From the NCBI RefSeq assembly GCF_016801985.1, contig NZ_JAEVLS010000001.1:1-64000 (forward strand): a stretch of 64,000 nt of DNA, written 5' to 3'. The translations under genes were made by a program, and so were the position numbers. Every line of letters starts with the position of its first letter. The first letter of the stretch is position 1. This document shows, one piece after another, positions 14,754 to 22,986 of this stretch. A model generated the notes under the pieces. The model was given only the letters and a program-made list of their open reading frames with translations, did not search any database and was not told the DNA's origin. Origin of the DNA: Steroidobacter gossypii (GTDB lineage: Bacteria > Pseudomonadota > Gammaproteobacteria > Steroidobacterales > Steroidobacteraceae).

Positions 14754-16978
14754 TCCGTGGTGCGACCGAACCGTTCTGGGGACCGCGACAGCCCGTCCAG
14801 TACATCGCGTACTTTCGAGGCGAGATCGGCGTAACTGAACGGCTTGGTGATCAGTTGCACACCTTTGTCGAGACGCCCGTGATGAAAGATGGCATTGCGC
14901 GCGTAGCCGGTTGTAAAAAGAACTTTGATGCCCGGACGAAGCGCTTGCACCTGAGCCGCCAGTTGCGCACCGGTCATCCCGCCGGGCAGCACCACGTCGG
15001 TGAATAACAAGTCGACCGGCCCGGCGGTTTCCAACAGCCGCAGCGCCGACGGTCCGTCTGCCGCTTCCAGAACGCAGTAACCAAGATCGCGTAGTGCGTC
15101 GACCGAGTAGGCTCTCACGGCCGCTTCGTCCTCGACGACCAGCACAGTTTCCTGCGATGTGCCTTCTGGGATGGGCATGGCCGGCGCGGCGTCGCTCTCC
15201 GAGCTCGCAGCTTCGAATCGCGGCAAATAGATCTTCACGGTGGTTCCCTGCCCGACCTCGGAATAGATCTTGACGTGTCCGCCGGACTGTTTCACGAACC
15301 CGTAGACCTGACTCAGTCCCAAGCCCGTTCCCTGTCCGACCGGTTTCGTCGTAAAGAAAGGCTCGAAGGCACGTTTGAGAGTTTCCGCGTCCATTCCCAT
15401 CCCCGTGTCGGAGATGCAGATCAGCACGTACTGACCGGGTGCGACTTCGGCGTGCGATATCGCATACGCCTCGTCGATGTACGCGTTCACCGTTTCGATG
15501 GTGAGCCTGCCGCCGTGAGGCATGGCATCTCGCGCGTTCACAGCGAGATTGAGGATCGCGGATTCGAGCGCGTTGGGATCGACTTCGATTTTCCACAATC
15601 CTGCGCCGCGCACTGTTTCGACAGCGATGGTCTCGCCCAGCGAGCGGTTCAGCAGGTCTGCCATGCCACCCACGAGTGAATTGACGTCCGTCGGCTTCGG
15701 GTCGAGCGGCTGCCGGCGAGAGAAGGCAAGCAGCCGCTGGGTCAAGGACGCCGCCTGGCGTGCACCGTTCAGTGCCTGTTCGACGGATCGCTGGACACGG
15801 CCTGCGTCTGCAGGCACCAGCCGACGCACTACGTCCAGGTTGCCGACAATCACCTGAAGAATGTTGTTGAAGTCATGAGCAACACCGCCGGTGAGCTGCC
15901 CAACGGCTTCCATCTTTTGCGCTTGGCGGACCATTTCCTCCGTGGCTCGCAACTGCTCGGTGCGCTCAGCAATCGTGCGCTCGAGATTCGCATTGAGGTT
16001 GCGCAGCGCCTCCTGCGCACGGGTCCTCTCTGCAATCTCTTGTTGGGCCGCGCGCGCTAGATGAACATTGTCGATCGCGACGGCGGCTTCGGCGGCGAGA
16101 CCAGCCATCCCACGCTCCGACCTTTCTGTAAAGACGCCCACGGCAGCGTGCCCGAAAAAGAGCCCGCCGAGTACTCTGCCGTCGCGACCGATAACGGGGA
16201 CGGCGAGGTAGCTACGAACGGGCAAATGTCCTTCAGGCATCCCTTTGTGGGGCTCATTCTGTCCGTAGCGCGCGTCCTGTGTGATGTCGTCCGAGCGGAC
16301 AATGCCTTCACCGTTGAACGTGGGCGCGAACACCTTCGTGTTTCGCGGCATTGGGAACTTGGCGAACGCCTCCGCGGGCACCCCTGAAAGCGTATAGAGC
16401 ATGTAGCTTTCGCCACGCTCGTTGAGAACGTTGTAGAAGAACGCGCCGAACTGAGCGCCGGTCAGCTCGACTCCCGCATCGGTCACGGTCTGAACGAGCC
16501 GCTGCAGATCTGTCTCGCGGCCGAGCGACGCCCCAGCTCGATTGAGTATCTCCAGCGCGCGGCGATCTTCCCGAACCGCCAGCTCGGCAGCACGCTGTTG
16601 CGTGCGATCGCGCAGAACCTTCACGAACCCAACGATCTCACCCTGCTCGGTGATCGGCGTGAGTTCGCCGGCCGCCCAGAACTGGCTTCCATCTTTGCGG
16701 AGGCGCCAGCTCTCCTCGCCCCCGCCACGGCCGTGGTCGACGGCATCGGCGATCTCGCGCTCGAGCTGCGAGGCACCCGCCGGGAAGATGCGCTCCAGCG
16801 TTTGGCCCAGCATCTCCGGCTCACTCCAGCCAAGAATACGGGTCGCGCCAGCATTCCAGCTGGTGACGCGTCCGCTCCGGTCGATACTGATGATCGCCGT
16901 GTCTAGTGCGCTGTTGACGATTTGTCGCCACTGGGACGCCGAAATAGCATCAGCGTTGCCAGCGTGAATATCTTGCAT
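14750..16978 (-). CDS. Hybrid sensor histidine kinase (PAS-GAF-HisKA-HATPase-receiver)
   Basis: A protein of 742 residues with no membrane segment. Order: PAS (about 12-130), GAF (about 145-320), coiled-coil linker (325-355), HisKA with His368 in GVAHDFNN, HATPase_c (about 470-590; DTGMGM and GTGLGLSQVYGF), and a C-terminal receiver with phospho-acceptor Asp661 (LLFTDVVLPGG) and the ITKPF lysine. It should phosphorylate its own receiver and act in a phosphorelay; no partner phosphotransfer or output protein is adjacent. Confidence 0.9.
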   Translation of the reverse strand: MQDIHAGNADAISASQWRQIVNSALDTAIISIDRSGRVTSWNAGATRILGWSEPEMLGQTLERIFPAGASQLEREIADAVDHGRGGGEESWRLRKDGSQFWAAGELTPITEQGEIVGFVKVLRDRTQQRAAELAVREDRRALEILNRAGASLGRETDLQRLVQTVTDAGVELTGAQFGAFFYNVLNERGESYMLYTLSGVPAEAFAKFPMPRNTKVFAPTFNGEGIVRSDDITQDARYGQNEPHKGMPEGHLPVRSYLAVPVIGRDGRVLGGLFFGHAAVGVFTERSERGMAGLAAEAAVAIDNVHLARAAQQEIAERTRAQEALRNLNANLERTIAERTEQLRATEEMVRQAQKMEAVGQLTGGVAHDFNNILQVIVGNLDVVRRLVPADAGRVQRSVEQALNGARQAASLTQRLLAFSRRQPLDPKPTDVNSLVGGMADLLNRSLGETIAVETVRGAGLWKIEVDPNALESAILNLAVNARDAMPHGGRLTIETVNAYIDEAYAISHAEVAPGQYVLICISDTGMGMDAETLKRAFEPFFTTKPVGQGTGLGLSQVYGFVKQSGGHVKIYSEVGQGTTVKIYLPRFEAASSESDAAPAMPIPEGTSQETVLVVEDEAAVRAYSVDALRDLGYCVLEAADGPSALRLLETAGPVDLLFTDVVLPGGMTGAQLAAQVQALRPGIKVLFTTGYARNAIFHHGRLDKGVQLITKPFSYADLASKVRDVLDGLSRSPERFGRTTD

Positions 16979-17337
16979 TGTGTTGAACCATAGACGGGCT
17001 GGATTGCACGCCCATAGGCTACGTGACTAAATTCGGGACGGCCAGCGAGCGATTGCCTTTCAGGAAGCACCCGGTGTTTGCTCATTCCCCCTTGAATTCC
17101 CGGTCGAAGGCGGCTGCTGATTCATGCCCGGCGCTGCGCGACGCATCCGCAGGCGCCGCTCCGCGCTTGCCTCCATTGCACCGGACAAGTTGCGGTCCGC
17201 GATCGCTGCCAGCCAACCCACATCATGCGCGACGACTCCTCAGACCGACATCTCGAGACAAGTCGCCGAGCTCGTTGATCCGCCGCGTAACAGGTTGAAT
17301 GCCACCACTTGCGAGAGATCAAAACAGGAACAAATGC

Positions 17338-18171
17338 ATGCGTACTCAAACCTGGTTCATCACAGGAGCGTCGAGCGGGCTCGGCGCGGCAATCGCGAAT
17401 GCCGCCTTGCGTGCGGGCCATCGCGTGGCGGTCACTGCACGCGACAGCGCTCGGCTCGAGGCGCTGGCAGGCGCCTTTCCCGAGGCTGTGCTCCCTTTAT
17501 CGATGGATCTAACGGCACCATCGCAGATCGAAGCGGCCGTCGCGGCCGCTGAGAAGTGGCATGGCGGCATCGACGTGCTCGTGAACAACGCGGCGCTCGG
17601 CTATCTTGCCGCCGTCGAAGAAGGAGAGGATCAGAAGATCAGGACCCTGTTCGAAACAAATGTCTTCGGCGTGGCAAGCACCATTCGCGCAGCCCTGCCT
17701 GGCATGCGTTCCCGCGGACGCGGCACGATCATCAATGTCTCTTCTTTCAATGGCGTCGTGGCGATGCCGTCGCTGGGCTACTACAGCGCGACCAAGTTCG
17801 CTTTGGAAGGGCTCACCGAAGCGCTGGCCCAAGAGGTAGCGCCGCTTGGCATCAAGGTCATGGCCATCGAGCCTGGCGGCATCCGCACCGGCATCGTCGA
17901 ACGCAATCTGCGCAGCCCGCGAATCGATGCCTATGGCGCGACCGCGCACCCCATCATCGATCTGCTACAGAACGATAAAGATGGCGCTCTTGCTCCCAGC
18001 GATCCCAACCGAATCGCTCGGATCCTCGTCGAACTGGTGCAGGCCGGCGAGATGCCCCGGCGCCTCATTCTCGGCCCGGACAGCTGGGCCGGGATCACAG
18101 GGAAACTCGACGCTCAGCGGGCGGAGTATGACGAGTGGAAAGATGTGTCGCACAGCACGTCCTTTTCCTGA
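17338..18171 (+). CDS. Short-chain dehydrogenase/reductase
   Basis: A classical SDR of 277 residues. The cofactor motif TGASSGLG is at residues 9-16, with NNAA near 85, catalytic Ser136 (NVSSF), and Tyr149 with Lys153 in YSATK. Arg in the second strand (TARDSARL) suggests NADP(H). The substrate is unknown. The C-terminal extension beyond about residue 240 is usual for SDRs of this size. AGGA precedes ATG 17338, and the frame upstream is not family-like. It is the last ordinary gene before the cassette region. Confidence 0.85.
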   Translation: MRTQTWFITGASSGLGAAIANAALRAGHRVAVTARDSARLEALAGAFPEAVLPLSMDLTAPSQIEAAVAAAEKWHGGIDVLVNNAALGYLAAVEEGEDQKIRTLFETNVFGVASTIRAALPGMRSRGRGTIINVSSFNGVVAMPSLGYYSATKFALEGLTEALAQEVAPLGIKVMAIEPGGIRTGIVERNLRSPRIDAYGATAHPIIDLLQNDKDGALAPSDPNRIARILVELVQAGEMPRRLILGPDSWAGITGKLDAQRAEYDEWKDVSHSTSFS

Positions 18172-18290
18172 TCGATGATGAGTCGGGAGACACGACCACC
18201 ATGTGGCGCGCTTCGCGTCTCTCGAGAGCTTCGCCGGACCATGCTTGCTCTAAGGCGAACAATGTGCTGAATTCGGATACATCGTTGTTG
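18172..18290. other. Truncated cassette remnant before the first attC
   Basis: The sequence between the SDR stop and the attC at 18291 should be the 3' end of a gene cassette whose start is lost. No coding frame is convincing. Confidence 0.3.
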
Positions 18291-18350
18291 TCCCACAAGC
18301 CCTTCCAGGCGACGTGCGAAACGCGCGCGCGTGAAGGGCGGCGTTATAAG
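18291..18350 (+). repeat. attC-like site (plus orientation)
   Basis: GTCCCAC (R', degenerate) ... GTTATAA (R''), 60 bp. Paired arms AAGCCCTTC/GAAGGGC and the GCGAAACGCGCGCGC core closely resemble the site at 21957. Confidence 0.6.
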
Positions 18351-18355
18351 TGCAA

Positions 18356-18745
18356 ATGAAGCTCCTGATTTCAGGCTTTGTCAGCTTTGTCACGGTTCTG
18401 CTGGTTGCGTGCTCAAACGTGCCGCTGCATGAAGCGGACTATGAGTCGGTGGCAGAGAAGCTGGTGGCGCTCGAACCGTGCAAGCCGCAGTACTGCTCGG
18501 GTGTGTGGTATCCGTTAGATCGTCCCCGGAATGAAGACACCGATCCTGTGGCAGCAAAGCTCGCATCCTCGGAATGCGTGGCGAAGTTGCGGGAAAACAT
18601 CCCGTCTCCTCGCCCGCATTCACCGGCAAATCAGCCGGGTTTGTCGGCAGGACCCGCTCCCACCGAAGTGATCGCCGCGGCGCAAATCGTTACATGTATG
18701 CGAGAAAAGGGATGGCAATACTTCGTCGAAGGCACTGTGATCTAG
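18356..18745 (+). CDS. Cassette lipoprotein of unknown function
   Basis: A protein of 129 residues. The N terminus is a lipoprotein signal ending in the lipobox L-V-A-C (Cys about residue 19). The mature part has five cysteines, including CKPQYC, and a C-terminal CMREKGW, which suggests disulfides. It starts 5 nt after an attC core and is followed by a degenerate attC, so it is a mobile gene cassette. No family is recognised. Confidence 0.6.
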   Translation: MKLLISGFVSFVTVLLVACSNVPLHEADYESVAEKLVALEPCKPQYCSGVWYPLDRPRNEDTDPVAAKLASSECVAKLRENIPSPRPHSPANQPGLSAGPAPTEVIAAAQIVTCMREKGWQYFVEGTVI

Positions 18746-18747
18746 CT

Positions 18748-18811
18748 CTTAAAACAAGCCGGCTGGAGCGCGACGCGCGGAAACCAGCGCGCCGCAGCGG
18801 GATCGTTGCCT
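18748..18811 (+). repeat. Degenerate attC of the lipoprotein cassette
   Basis: CTTAAAAC ... GTTGCCT with weak inner arms (GGCTGGAGCGCGACGCGCG / CGCGCCGCAGCGG). The R'' core has lost its consensus, so the site is probably inactive. Confidence 0.4.
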
Positions 18812-18826
18812 GTATTCACCTTGAAG

Positions 18827-18888
18827 ACATAACGCCAAGCTTCAGCTGCGCGTTGCATTGAGCGCGTCGCCTGCAAGCGCTTTAGCGC
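18827..18888 (-). repeat. attC-like site (minus orientation)
   Basis: On the minus strand GCGCTAA ... GTTATGT, 62 bp, with arms AGCGCTTGCAG / CAGCTGAAGCTT. It marks the end of the leftward array and the boundary with the rightward lipoprotein cassette. Confidence 0.5.
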
Positions 18889-18906
18889 ACGGTAGCGCGG
18901 ATGCAA

Positions 18907-19299
18907 TCATGACGCCTGTCTCCTTGGGCGAACGACAAACCAAAAGCACGCGCCGGCCAAGAAGCCCACCGGCAGCGAGACCGAGCACAAGTTAGCGAAC
19001 CCCTGTATCCATGTCACATTCCTACCGGGCGGAAGAATCAAAGCAGTAAGAAGCGAGAGTAGAAATGCAGAGGCGACACCGAGCAAAGCCAGGGCCGGAA
19101 AGTTCGTCCACCGCCACCGCTCAAAGAGCAGAACCGCTGGGAGTGCGATCAGGAGCGCGCCGACGTACCCGCTGAAAGCCAAGAACGATAACGCAGAAGT
19201 TGCTACATCCACGCTGCTACTTCTGATACCGAAGAAGAGCGCCCCTATCATTGCCGACGCAAAGGGAGCAACGACGAAACCTAAGAGCTTCCTGTTCAT
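18907..19299 (-). CDS. Cassette-encoded membrane protein
   Basis: A protein of 130 residues with four predicted transmembrane helices (about 5-25, 35-58, 65-90, 100-125) and a short basic tail (RPRRQAS). The start codon lies directly next to an attC core (GTTAGCGC then ATG), with no room for a normal ribosome site, as in many cassettes. Function unknown. Confidence 0.6.
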   Translation of the reverse strand: MNRKLLGFVVAPFASAMIGALFFGIRSSSVDVATSALSFLAFSGYVGALLIALPAVLLFERWRWTNFPALALLGVASAFLLSLLTALILPPGRNVTWIQGFANLCSVSLPVGFLAGACFWFVVRPRRQAS

Positions 19300-19300
19300 G

Positions 19301-19361
19301 CGCTAACGTCTGCGCTCAGGCGCGTGCGTCTTCGCACGTCGCGTGGAGCACATTGTCGGGC
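19301..19361 (-). repeat. attC of the cupin cassette (minus orientation)
   Basis: Minus strand: GCCCGAC ... GTTAGCG, 61 bp, inner GACGTGCGAAGACGCACGC as in the sites at 21957 and 25536. Confidence 0.65.
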
Positions 19362-19363
19362 AC

Positions 19364-19729
19364 TCACTTTTTCGCATAGTGGTCAGCACCAAGAAAATGC
19401 AGGGACACGTAAGGGCTGCTGCCAACCACCCAACTGTCGTGAGGAATGGGTGGGATGTAGAACAACTCCCCCGCTTTCATTTCAATGACAGTGCCGTCGT
19501 CGAATGCCGCTGTTGCCGAGCCGGACAACACCATTCCAACGTGTTCGACGGAACAGCGAGTTGCTCCAACGGTGGGACCCACGTGTTCACTCCATTTCCA
19601 GCCCGGTTCGTAGGTGGCTCGACCGATAGTCATACCGCCCAGCCGAACGATCTCGAACTTACCCTTGACGAGCACCCGCGTCTCGTCAGGTGTCTCAAAC
19701 CGCTTGAGGATCACGTCTGGGGATTCCAT
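19364..19729 (-). CDS. Cassette-encoded cupin-domain protein
   Basis: A protein of 121 residues forming a single cupin barrel. Motif 1 is around WKWSEHVGP...CSVEHVGMVLSG (His ligands with a Glu-His pair), and motif 2 is around AGELFYIPPIPHDSWVVG. Such small cupins bind a metal and act as isomerases, dioxygenases or sugar-binding proteins; the specific reaction cannot be told. AGGAGG lies 8 nt before the ATG. Gene plus attC (19301-19361) is one leftward cassette. Confidence 0.75.
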   Translation of the reverse strand: MESPDVILKRFETPDETRVLVKGKFEIVRLGGMTIGRATYEPGWKWSEHVGPTVGATRCSVEHVGMVLSGSATAAFDDGTVIEMKAGELFYIPPIPHDSWVVGSSPYVSLHFLGADHYAKK

Positions 19730-19749
19730 TTACGCCCTCCTAATCTTAT

Positions 19750-19821
19750 GCCCAACGCCCACGCTGTACCGCGAGCAAGGGCGCTTCGTCCTGCGAGCCG
19801 GGCGCGCGCAGCGCGTTGGGC
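19750..19821 (-). repeat. attC of the SpeD-like cassette (minus orientation)
   Basis: Perfect outer cores on the minus strand: GCCCAAC (19821-19815) and GTTGGGC (19756-19750), 72 bp, with the inner GGCTCGCAGGACGAAGCGCC / GGGCGCTTCGTCC pattern shared with the array B sites. Confidence 0.75.
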
Positions 19822-19829
19822 CTCGATGA

Positions 19830-20186
19830 TCAAAACGGACAATGCTCCACTTCCTGGGCTCCAAAGTAGCTGCGCGTGAATTGACAAGCCGCCGCGACAT
19901 CAAAGCTCTTGCATGTGAAAAGCACCGTTGCAAAGAAGCGTTTCCTCGACCACACGTAGAGCGAGATCCCAGAGTCTATGAGCGGAATGAACGCGTCGAA
20001 GCCCTCATTGTCATCTTTCCCCGCACCACCAGGTGCATGCACGATCGGAGTTCCATAGGTTCGAAGGCCCAAATGCGCAGCGATACCGACCAGGTACTTC
20101 TCCACTGCCGAGCGATCCACATCGATCGAGTAGTAACCCTCGATCAGCAGCCGCTGACGAACGATGTCAGGCGCTAAGTCTCGCAT
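19830..20186 (-). CDS. SpeD-like (S-adenosylmethionine decarboxylase fold) cassette protein
   Basis: A protein of 118 residues whose C-terminal half follows the SpeD pattern: GFDAFIPLIDSGISLYVWSR and then FFATVLFTCKSFD. In true SpeD the chain is cut between Glu and Ser of ESHIS to make the pyruvoyl group, and a downstream Cys assists. Here the segment is DSGIS (Asp71-Ser72, with Gly in place of His) and the Cys is Cys92. The start at 20186 has GGGAG 6 nt upstream. It could decarboxylate another substrate or be inactive; the changed residues make classical AdoMet decarboxylase activity doubtful. Confidence 0.6.
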   Translation of the reverse strand: MRDLAPDIVRQRLLIEGYYSIDVDRSAVEKYLVGIAAHLGLRTYGTPIVHAPGGAGKDDNEGFDAFIPLIDSGISLYVWSRKRFFATVLFTCKSFDVAAACQFTRSYFGAQEVEHCPF

Positions 20187-20207
20187 TTTTGTCTCCCGTT
20201 GCATTCA

Positions 20208-20295
20208 GCCCAACGCTGCGCGTATCTACCGGCCAAAGCGCCTCGCTTTGCCCGTCGTGCGGGCGCAGCCCGCGAATTTGACGCGCTTGTCATGC
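20208..20295 (-). repeat. attC of the broken leftmost-reading cassette (minus orientation)
   Basis: Minus strand: GCATGAC ... GTTGGGC, 88 bp. The R'' core is perfect, the R' core degenerate. Confidence 0.55.
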
Positions 20296-20299
20296 GAAG

Positions 20300-20720
20300 C
20301 TACTGAAGCGTGTACTTCTTGAGCAGTGGCTGCTCCAGATTCGCAGGCACAACACACTTCACCAACAACTCCACGGTGTGCTTGCTCCAGCCACGGTTGC
20401 GATTGATGAAACTGCCGTGTTTGGAAGCTGGCACGTTTAACGCACCACCTGGTGCGACGAATGGAGACTCTCGGCCTCAGAGATCACAGTATTCATATCT
20501 TCCGTAATCTTCGCTTCCGCTCCCTTGTCATTCGCTTTACCCGCGAGACCGAGCGCGTATCCATACGCCTGCTCGACTCGACGTTTGTAGTCGAAAACTT
20601 GTCCCGCTGCAATTCGGGAGACGTCATGGCCTCCATTGTTTGTGTCGCTTGAACAATGCGATAGTGGGCGATGACATAGTCTGGTGGTGCAGTTACGGTG
20701 CAAGTCTTCGGGCAGTCACT
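20300..20720 (-). pseudogene. Frameshifted cassette gene of unknown family
   Basis: Three protein-like segments lie in different minus-strand frames: VTAPPDYVIAHYRIVQATQT (about 20620-20705), then YKRRVEQAYGYALGLAGK to ISEAESLHSSH (about 20450-20600), then LNVPASKHGSFINRNRGWS to the stop at 20300. At least two frameshifts are needed, so it is a decayed cassette. No family is recognised. Confidence 0.5.
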
Positions 20721-20880
20721 TCCTATGAACTTGCACTCGTTGCCTCACCAAGATGCCGCCCTGTTGCAACCAGTAGCCGCGCAGACGTAGGTCCGGCACC
20801 TCCAGCGATCGTGGCCAGCTAGTGCCGGCCCGGTGCCAGCGCCGGAAGATCTCAGGAAAGGCAACCGACTCGTAAATATT

Positions 20881-20928
20881 GACTGGGGCGGAAGAATTCG
20901 AACCTCCGAATGGCGGGGTCAAACCCGC
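20881..20928 (-). repeat. tRNA-Gln 3'-half fragment (left copy; probable att repeat)
   Basis: The minus strand reads from the anticodon stem-loop region to the acceptor end of tRNA-Gln with a few substitutions (TTCGAATTCTTCCGCCCCAG). It is the same segment as in the intact gene at 41822-41896 and the middle copy at 37364-37412, all in one orientation. Repeats of the 3' half of a tRNA are the usual scar of elements integrated at tRNA genes. Confidence 0.75.
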
Positions 20929-21034
20929 GACCGAGACTAACGAACTAGCAACTTACTGATCCGAGCCATTTTCGGCACCCTCCAGTCGCATCGTTTCCCC
21001 GCGGCTGGCACCAAAGCTGCCACCGGCGAACCAG

Positions 21035-21387
21035 CTAAAGCACACGATCGAAGCGGGGCGCAGGGTACGCGATCTTGCGACTGCGGCTCTTCTCCGCCAC
21101 CGCAGGCAAGCGCCTCCTCAGATCCAAAGCCGCGGCGCCGAGCCGCCGCGGGGGGCGGAATGGATCTGGGGCCTCTCGGGATCGTTTTGAACGGACTGAC
21201 GACTCTCCGCCGCGATTCAGCACGTGTGTGTAGATCATCGTCGTCTCTACATTTGCATTGCCCAGAAGCTCCTGGACCGTGCGGATGTCATAACCTGATG
21301 CGAGCGAATGAGTGGCGAAATTCGTAGCAGCTCACGCACCTGGCCAAGCAGCCGAGGCGATTTCCGCTCCTGCGAATCAGTCGACAT
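21035..21387 (-). pseudogene. intI: Integron integrase (IntI) remnant A, large internal deletion
   Basis: The minus strand starts with ATG 21387 (AGGAGG 6 nt upstream) and reads [20 protein letters not shown]. It then jumps, out of frame, to the C-terminal part [20 protein letters not shown] and [13 protein letters not shown]. The last stretch carries the catalytic Tyr (MIYTH) of IntI-type tyrosine recombinases. About 230 central residues are gone, including both catalytic Arg residues and the IntI-specific patch. It cannot function. It is followed on the right by an attI-like segment and array A. Confidence 0.85.
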
Positions 21388-21644
21388 AAGATCCTCCTTG
21401 TTCATCCGATAACCTGCCAGATTGACGCTGGCAACGATGCAGCACTATCTTGGCCGCCGGACGGAATCGCTTGCGGTCGTATTTCTGCGCGAATTGCGTG
21501 ATAAGTAACCTAAGTCTTGAAGAGATCGAGCGGAAGCGGCAGGCCGAGCCGGGTCGACAGGGGGATACACCGCATGTTTGCGGCATCCGGAAATGCGCCG
21601 CGTCACGGACTATCGCACTTAGGCGGGCTTTATAAGAGTTAGGC
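21388..21644 (+). promoter_or_regulatory. attI-like region A with cassette entry core
   Basis: This 257-bp segment is clearly homologous to 38241-38497 beside the second intI. Both contain CAGATTGACGCTGGCAAC, GGGGGATACACCG and CGCACTTAGGCGG, and end in TATAAGAGTTA. Here the terminal core is GTTAGGC (21638-21644). TGCCAG-N7-CTGGCA is a possible integrase-binding repeat. The TATAAG just before the core may belong to a cassette promoter. Confidence 0.6.
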
Positions 21645-21665
21645 AGAGAACATATCGGAGCAACA

Positions 21666-21962
21666 ATGACTCAGCTATCGTGGCCGAATAGTAAGTACAC
21701 GTCTGTCTGGTACAGCGGAGCGGTTTATCGAGACCGGCCATGCAGAGTCCGAATGGGAGATGGTCACATTGAGGTCAGCTACGACGAGGATGACGGCCCG
21801 GTCCGTTATAGCGGAACGGAAATCGGCACGGGCCACTTCAGGCTTAAAAGCACAGAAGCCGAGGGCGAGGCGACGCTGCACATGTTCCCGGGCTCTAGAA
21901 TCATGGAGGGGTACTACGTGGAGCGAGGTGAAAGTGGGCTGTGGCGTATCGAACTCGCCTAA
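21666..21962 (+). CDS. Array A cassette 1: hypothetical protein
   Basis: A soluble protein of 98 residues, acidic, apparently all beta (VRMGDGHIEVSYDEDDGPVR, then GTGHFRLKSTEAEGEATLHM and a C-terminal YYVERGESGLWRIELA). GGAG lies about 7 nt before the ATG. It is the first cassette after attI and therefore probably the last acquired and best expressed of this array. No family recognised. Confidence 0.6.
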   Translation: MTQLSWPNSKYTSVWYSGAVYRDRPCRVRMGDGHIEVSYDEDDGPVRYSGTEIGTGHFRLKSTEAEGEATLHMFPGSRIMEGYYVERGESGLWRIELA

Positions 21963-22017
21963 CAAGCCCATCCACGCGACGCCCGAAGACGCACGCGCGT
22001 GATGGGCGGAGTTAGCC
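21957..22017 (+). repeat. attC, array A site 1
   Basis: GCCTAAC (R') ... GTTAGCC (R''), 61 bp; arms AAGCCCATC/GATGGGC and inner GACGCCCGAAGACGCACGCGCG. Confidence 0.75.
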
Positions 22018-22045
22018 CTCACGCATCCAGAATGACAAGAAGCAT

Positions 22046-22378
22046 ATGAACGAGCTGTTTCAGTCTCTGACGAGTCCCACCTGGTGGGTCTCGGTCGTCA
22101 CAGTTGGGATCGCGATCAATCTCGTGTCCGCCTACCTCAAGCCATTCCTAGATCGCAGAATGGCTGGCTACTCCACTGCTCGTGCAGAGCGATTAGCTCA
22201 CGCTCAAACCGGAAGGAGCGCGCGTATTCAGAAGATGAGGGAGAGTGATCGTGCCCTCTTCTTGGCCATCAGGAAGGAGCACGGATGGTGGATGTGGACG
22301 ATTTTGTTATTCGCGCTGGCCACGTTGGTATTCACGATGGGAAGCGCCACCTCATTCGTCGTGCTTTCCATCAGATGA
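22046..22378 (+). CDS. Array A cassette 2, first gene: small membrane protein
   Basis: A protein of 110 residues with two predicted transmembrane helices (about 12-32 and 82-106) joined by a basic, probably helical cytoplasmic region (RAERLAHAQTGRSARIQKM). It overlaps the next gene by ATGA, which implies translational coupling. Its function is unknown, but the coupling suggests it works with the exported protein that follows. Confidence 0.6.
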   Translation: MNELFQSLTSPTWWVSVVTVGIAINLVSAYLKPFLDRRMAGYSTARAERLAHAQTGRSARIQKMRESDRALFLAIRKEHGWWMWTILLFALATLVFTMGSATSFVVLSIR

Positions 22379-22851
22379 TGACTCCGAAAGCCTTGCTGGT
22401 TCTTTTTCTTGCGGGCGCACCTTTGCTCGCGGCCGATGCCGGCCCAAAGCGCAAGGATCGCCTGTGCGGGGAACTGAGTAGCTTCTTGGCTTCAGTCAAA
22501 CCTGAGGTGAGCCGTTCATTCACTCTCTACACGTTTTGGGGCGCAGAGGTCGAAGGCGATCAGATCGTCATGGGCGCCAAGCGATGCGAGCATAACGACT
22601 ATGAGCCCGGTAAGAAGCTATGCGCATACCTGGTGGAGAACAGTTCAACGGAGTTCGCTGGCTACAACGTCAAACGGGTGCTCAACTGTCTTCTTCCAGG
22701 GAGAGGCGTCCCGGGGGAGCTTGAGATCAAGAATGGCTCATTCTCAGTAACCTACGGCTCGCCTAACCGTGGTGCATTGGTTGATATCGTTCTGTCCCGC
22801 GATGAGCAATTCGATGGCATGGCATTTCGCCTCACGGCCGATGGCTACTAA
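22378..22851 (+). CDS. Array A cassette 2, second gene: exported protein
   Basis: A protein of 157 residues. It has an N-terminal signal peptide (KALLVLFLAGAPLLAADA) and a mature domain with four cysteines (DRLCGELSSFL, KRCEHNDYEPGKKLC, LNCLLPG). No family recognised. The start ATG overlaps the stop of the upstream gene (TGA at 22376-22378); the adjacent ATG at 22375 is an alternative. Two genes in one cassette are uncommon. Confidence 0.6.
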   Translation: MTPKALLVLFLAGAPLLAADAGPKRKDRLCGELSSFLASVKPEVSRSFTLYTFWGAEVEGDQIVMGAKRCEHNDYEPGKKLCAYLVENSSTEFAGYNVKRVLNCLLPGRGVPGELEIKNGSFSVTYGSPNRGALVDIVLSRDEQFDGMAFRLTADGY

Positions 22852-22883
22852 GCTGCTGCTTGTTTCAGCCGAATGAGCAGCAA

Positions 22884-22973
22884 GCCAAACAACCGGCTGG
22901 AGTTCGCGCGCTGGGCGCGCCCGACTCGCAAAAGCGAGGCGCTTTTGCTCGCGGCTCAGCCGGCACGTTAGGC
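22884..22973 (+). repeat. attC, array A site 2
   Basis: GCCAAAC ... GTTAGGC, 90 bp, with inner GCTGGAGTTCGCGCGC, CGACTCGCAAAAGCGAGGCG and CGGCTCAGCCGGC. The same long variant occurs at 23314. Confidence 0.7.
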
Positions 22974-22986
22974 CAGGCAGGGCGCC

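Noticed and set aside
18095-18298. 67-codon minus-strand frame with SEFSTLFALEQAWSGEALER
   Set aside because: The composition looks partly protein-like, but it overlaps the SDR 3' end and attC boundary and lacks a ribosome site; at most a fragment.
20716-20922. 68-codon minus-strand frame with PPFGGSNSSAP
   Set aside because: It is the chance translation of the tRNA-Gln fragment; the intact tRNA gives the same peptide.
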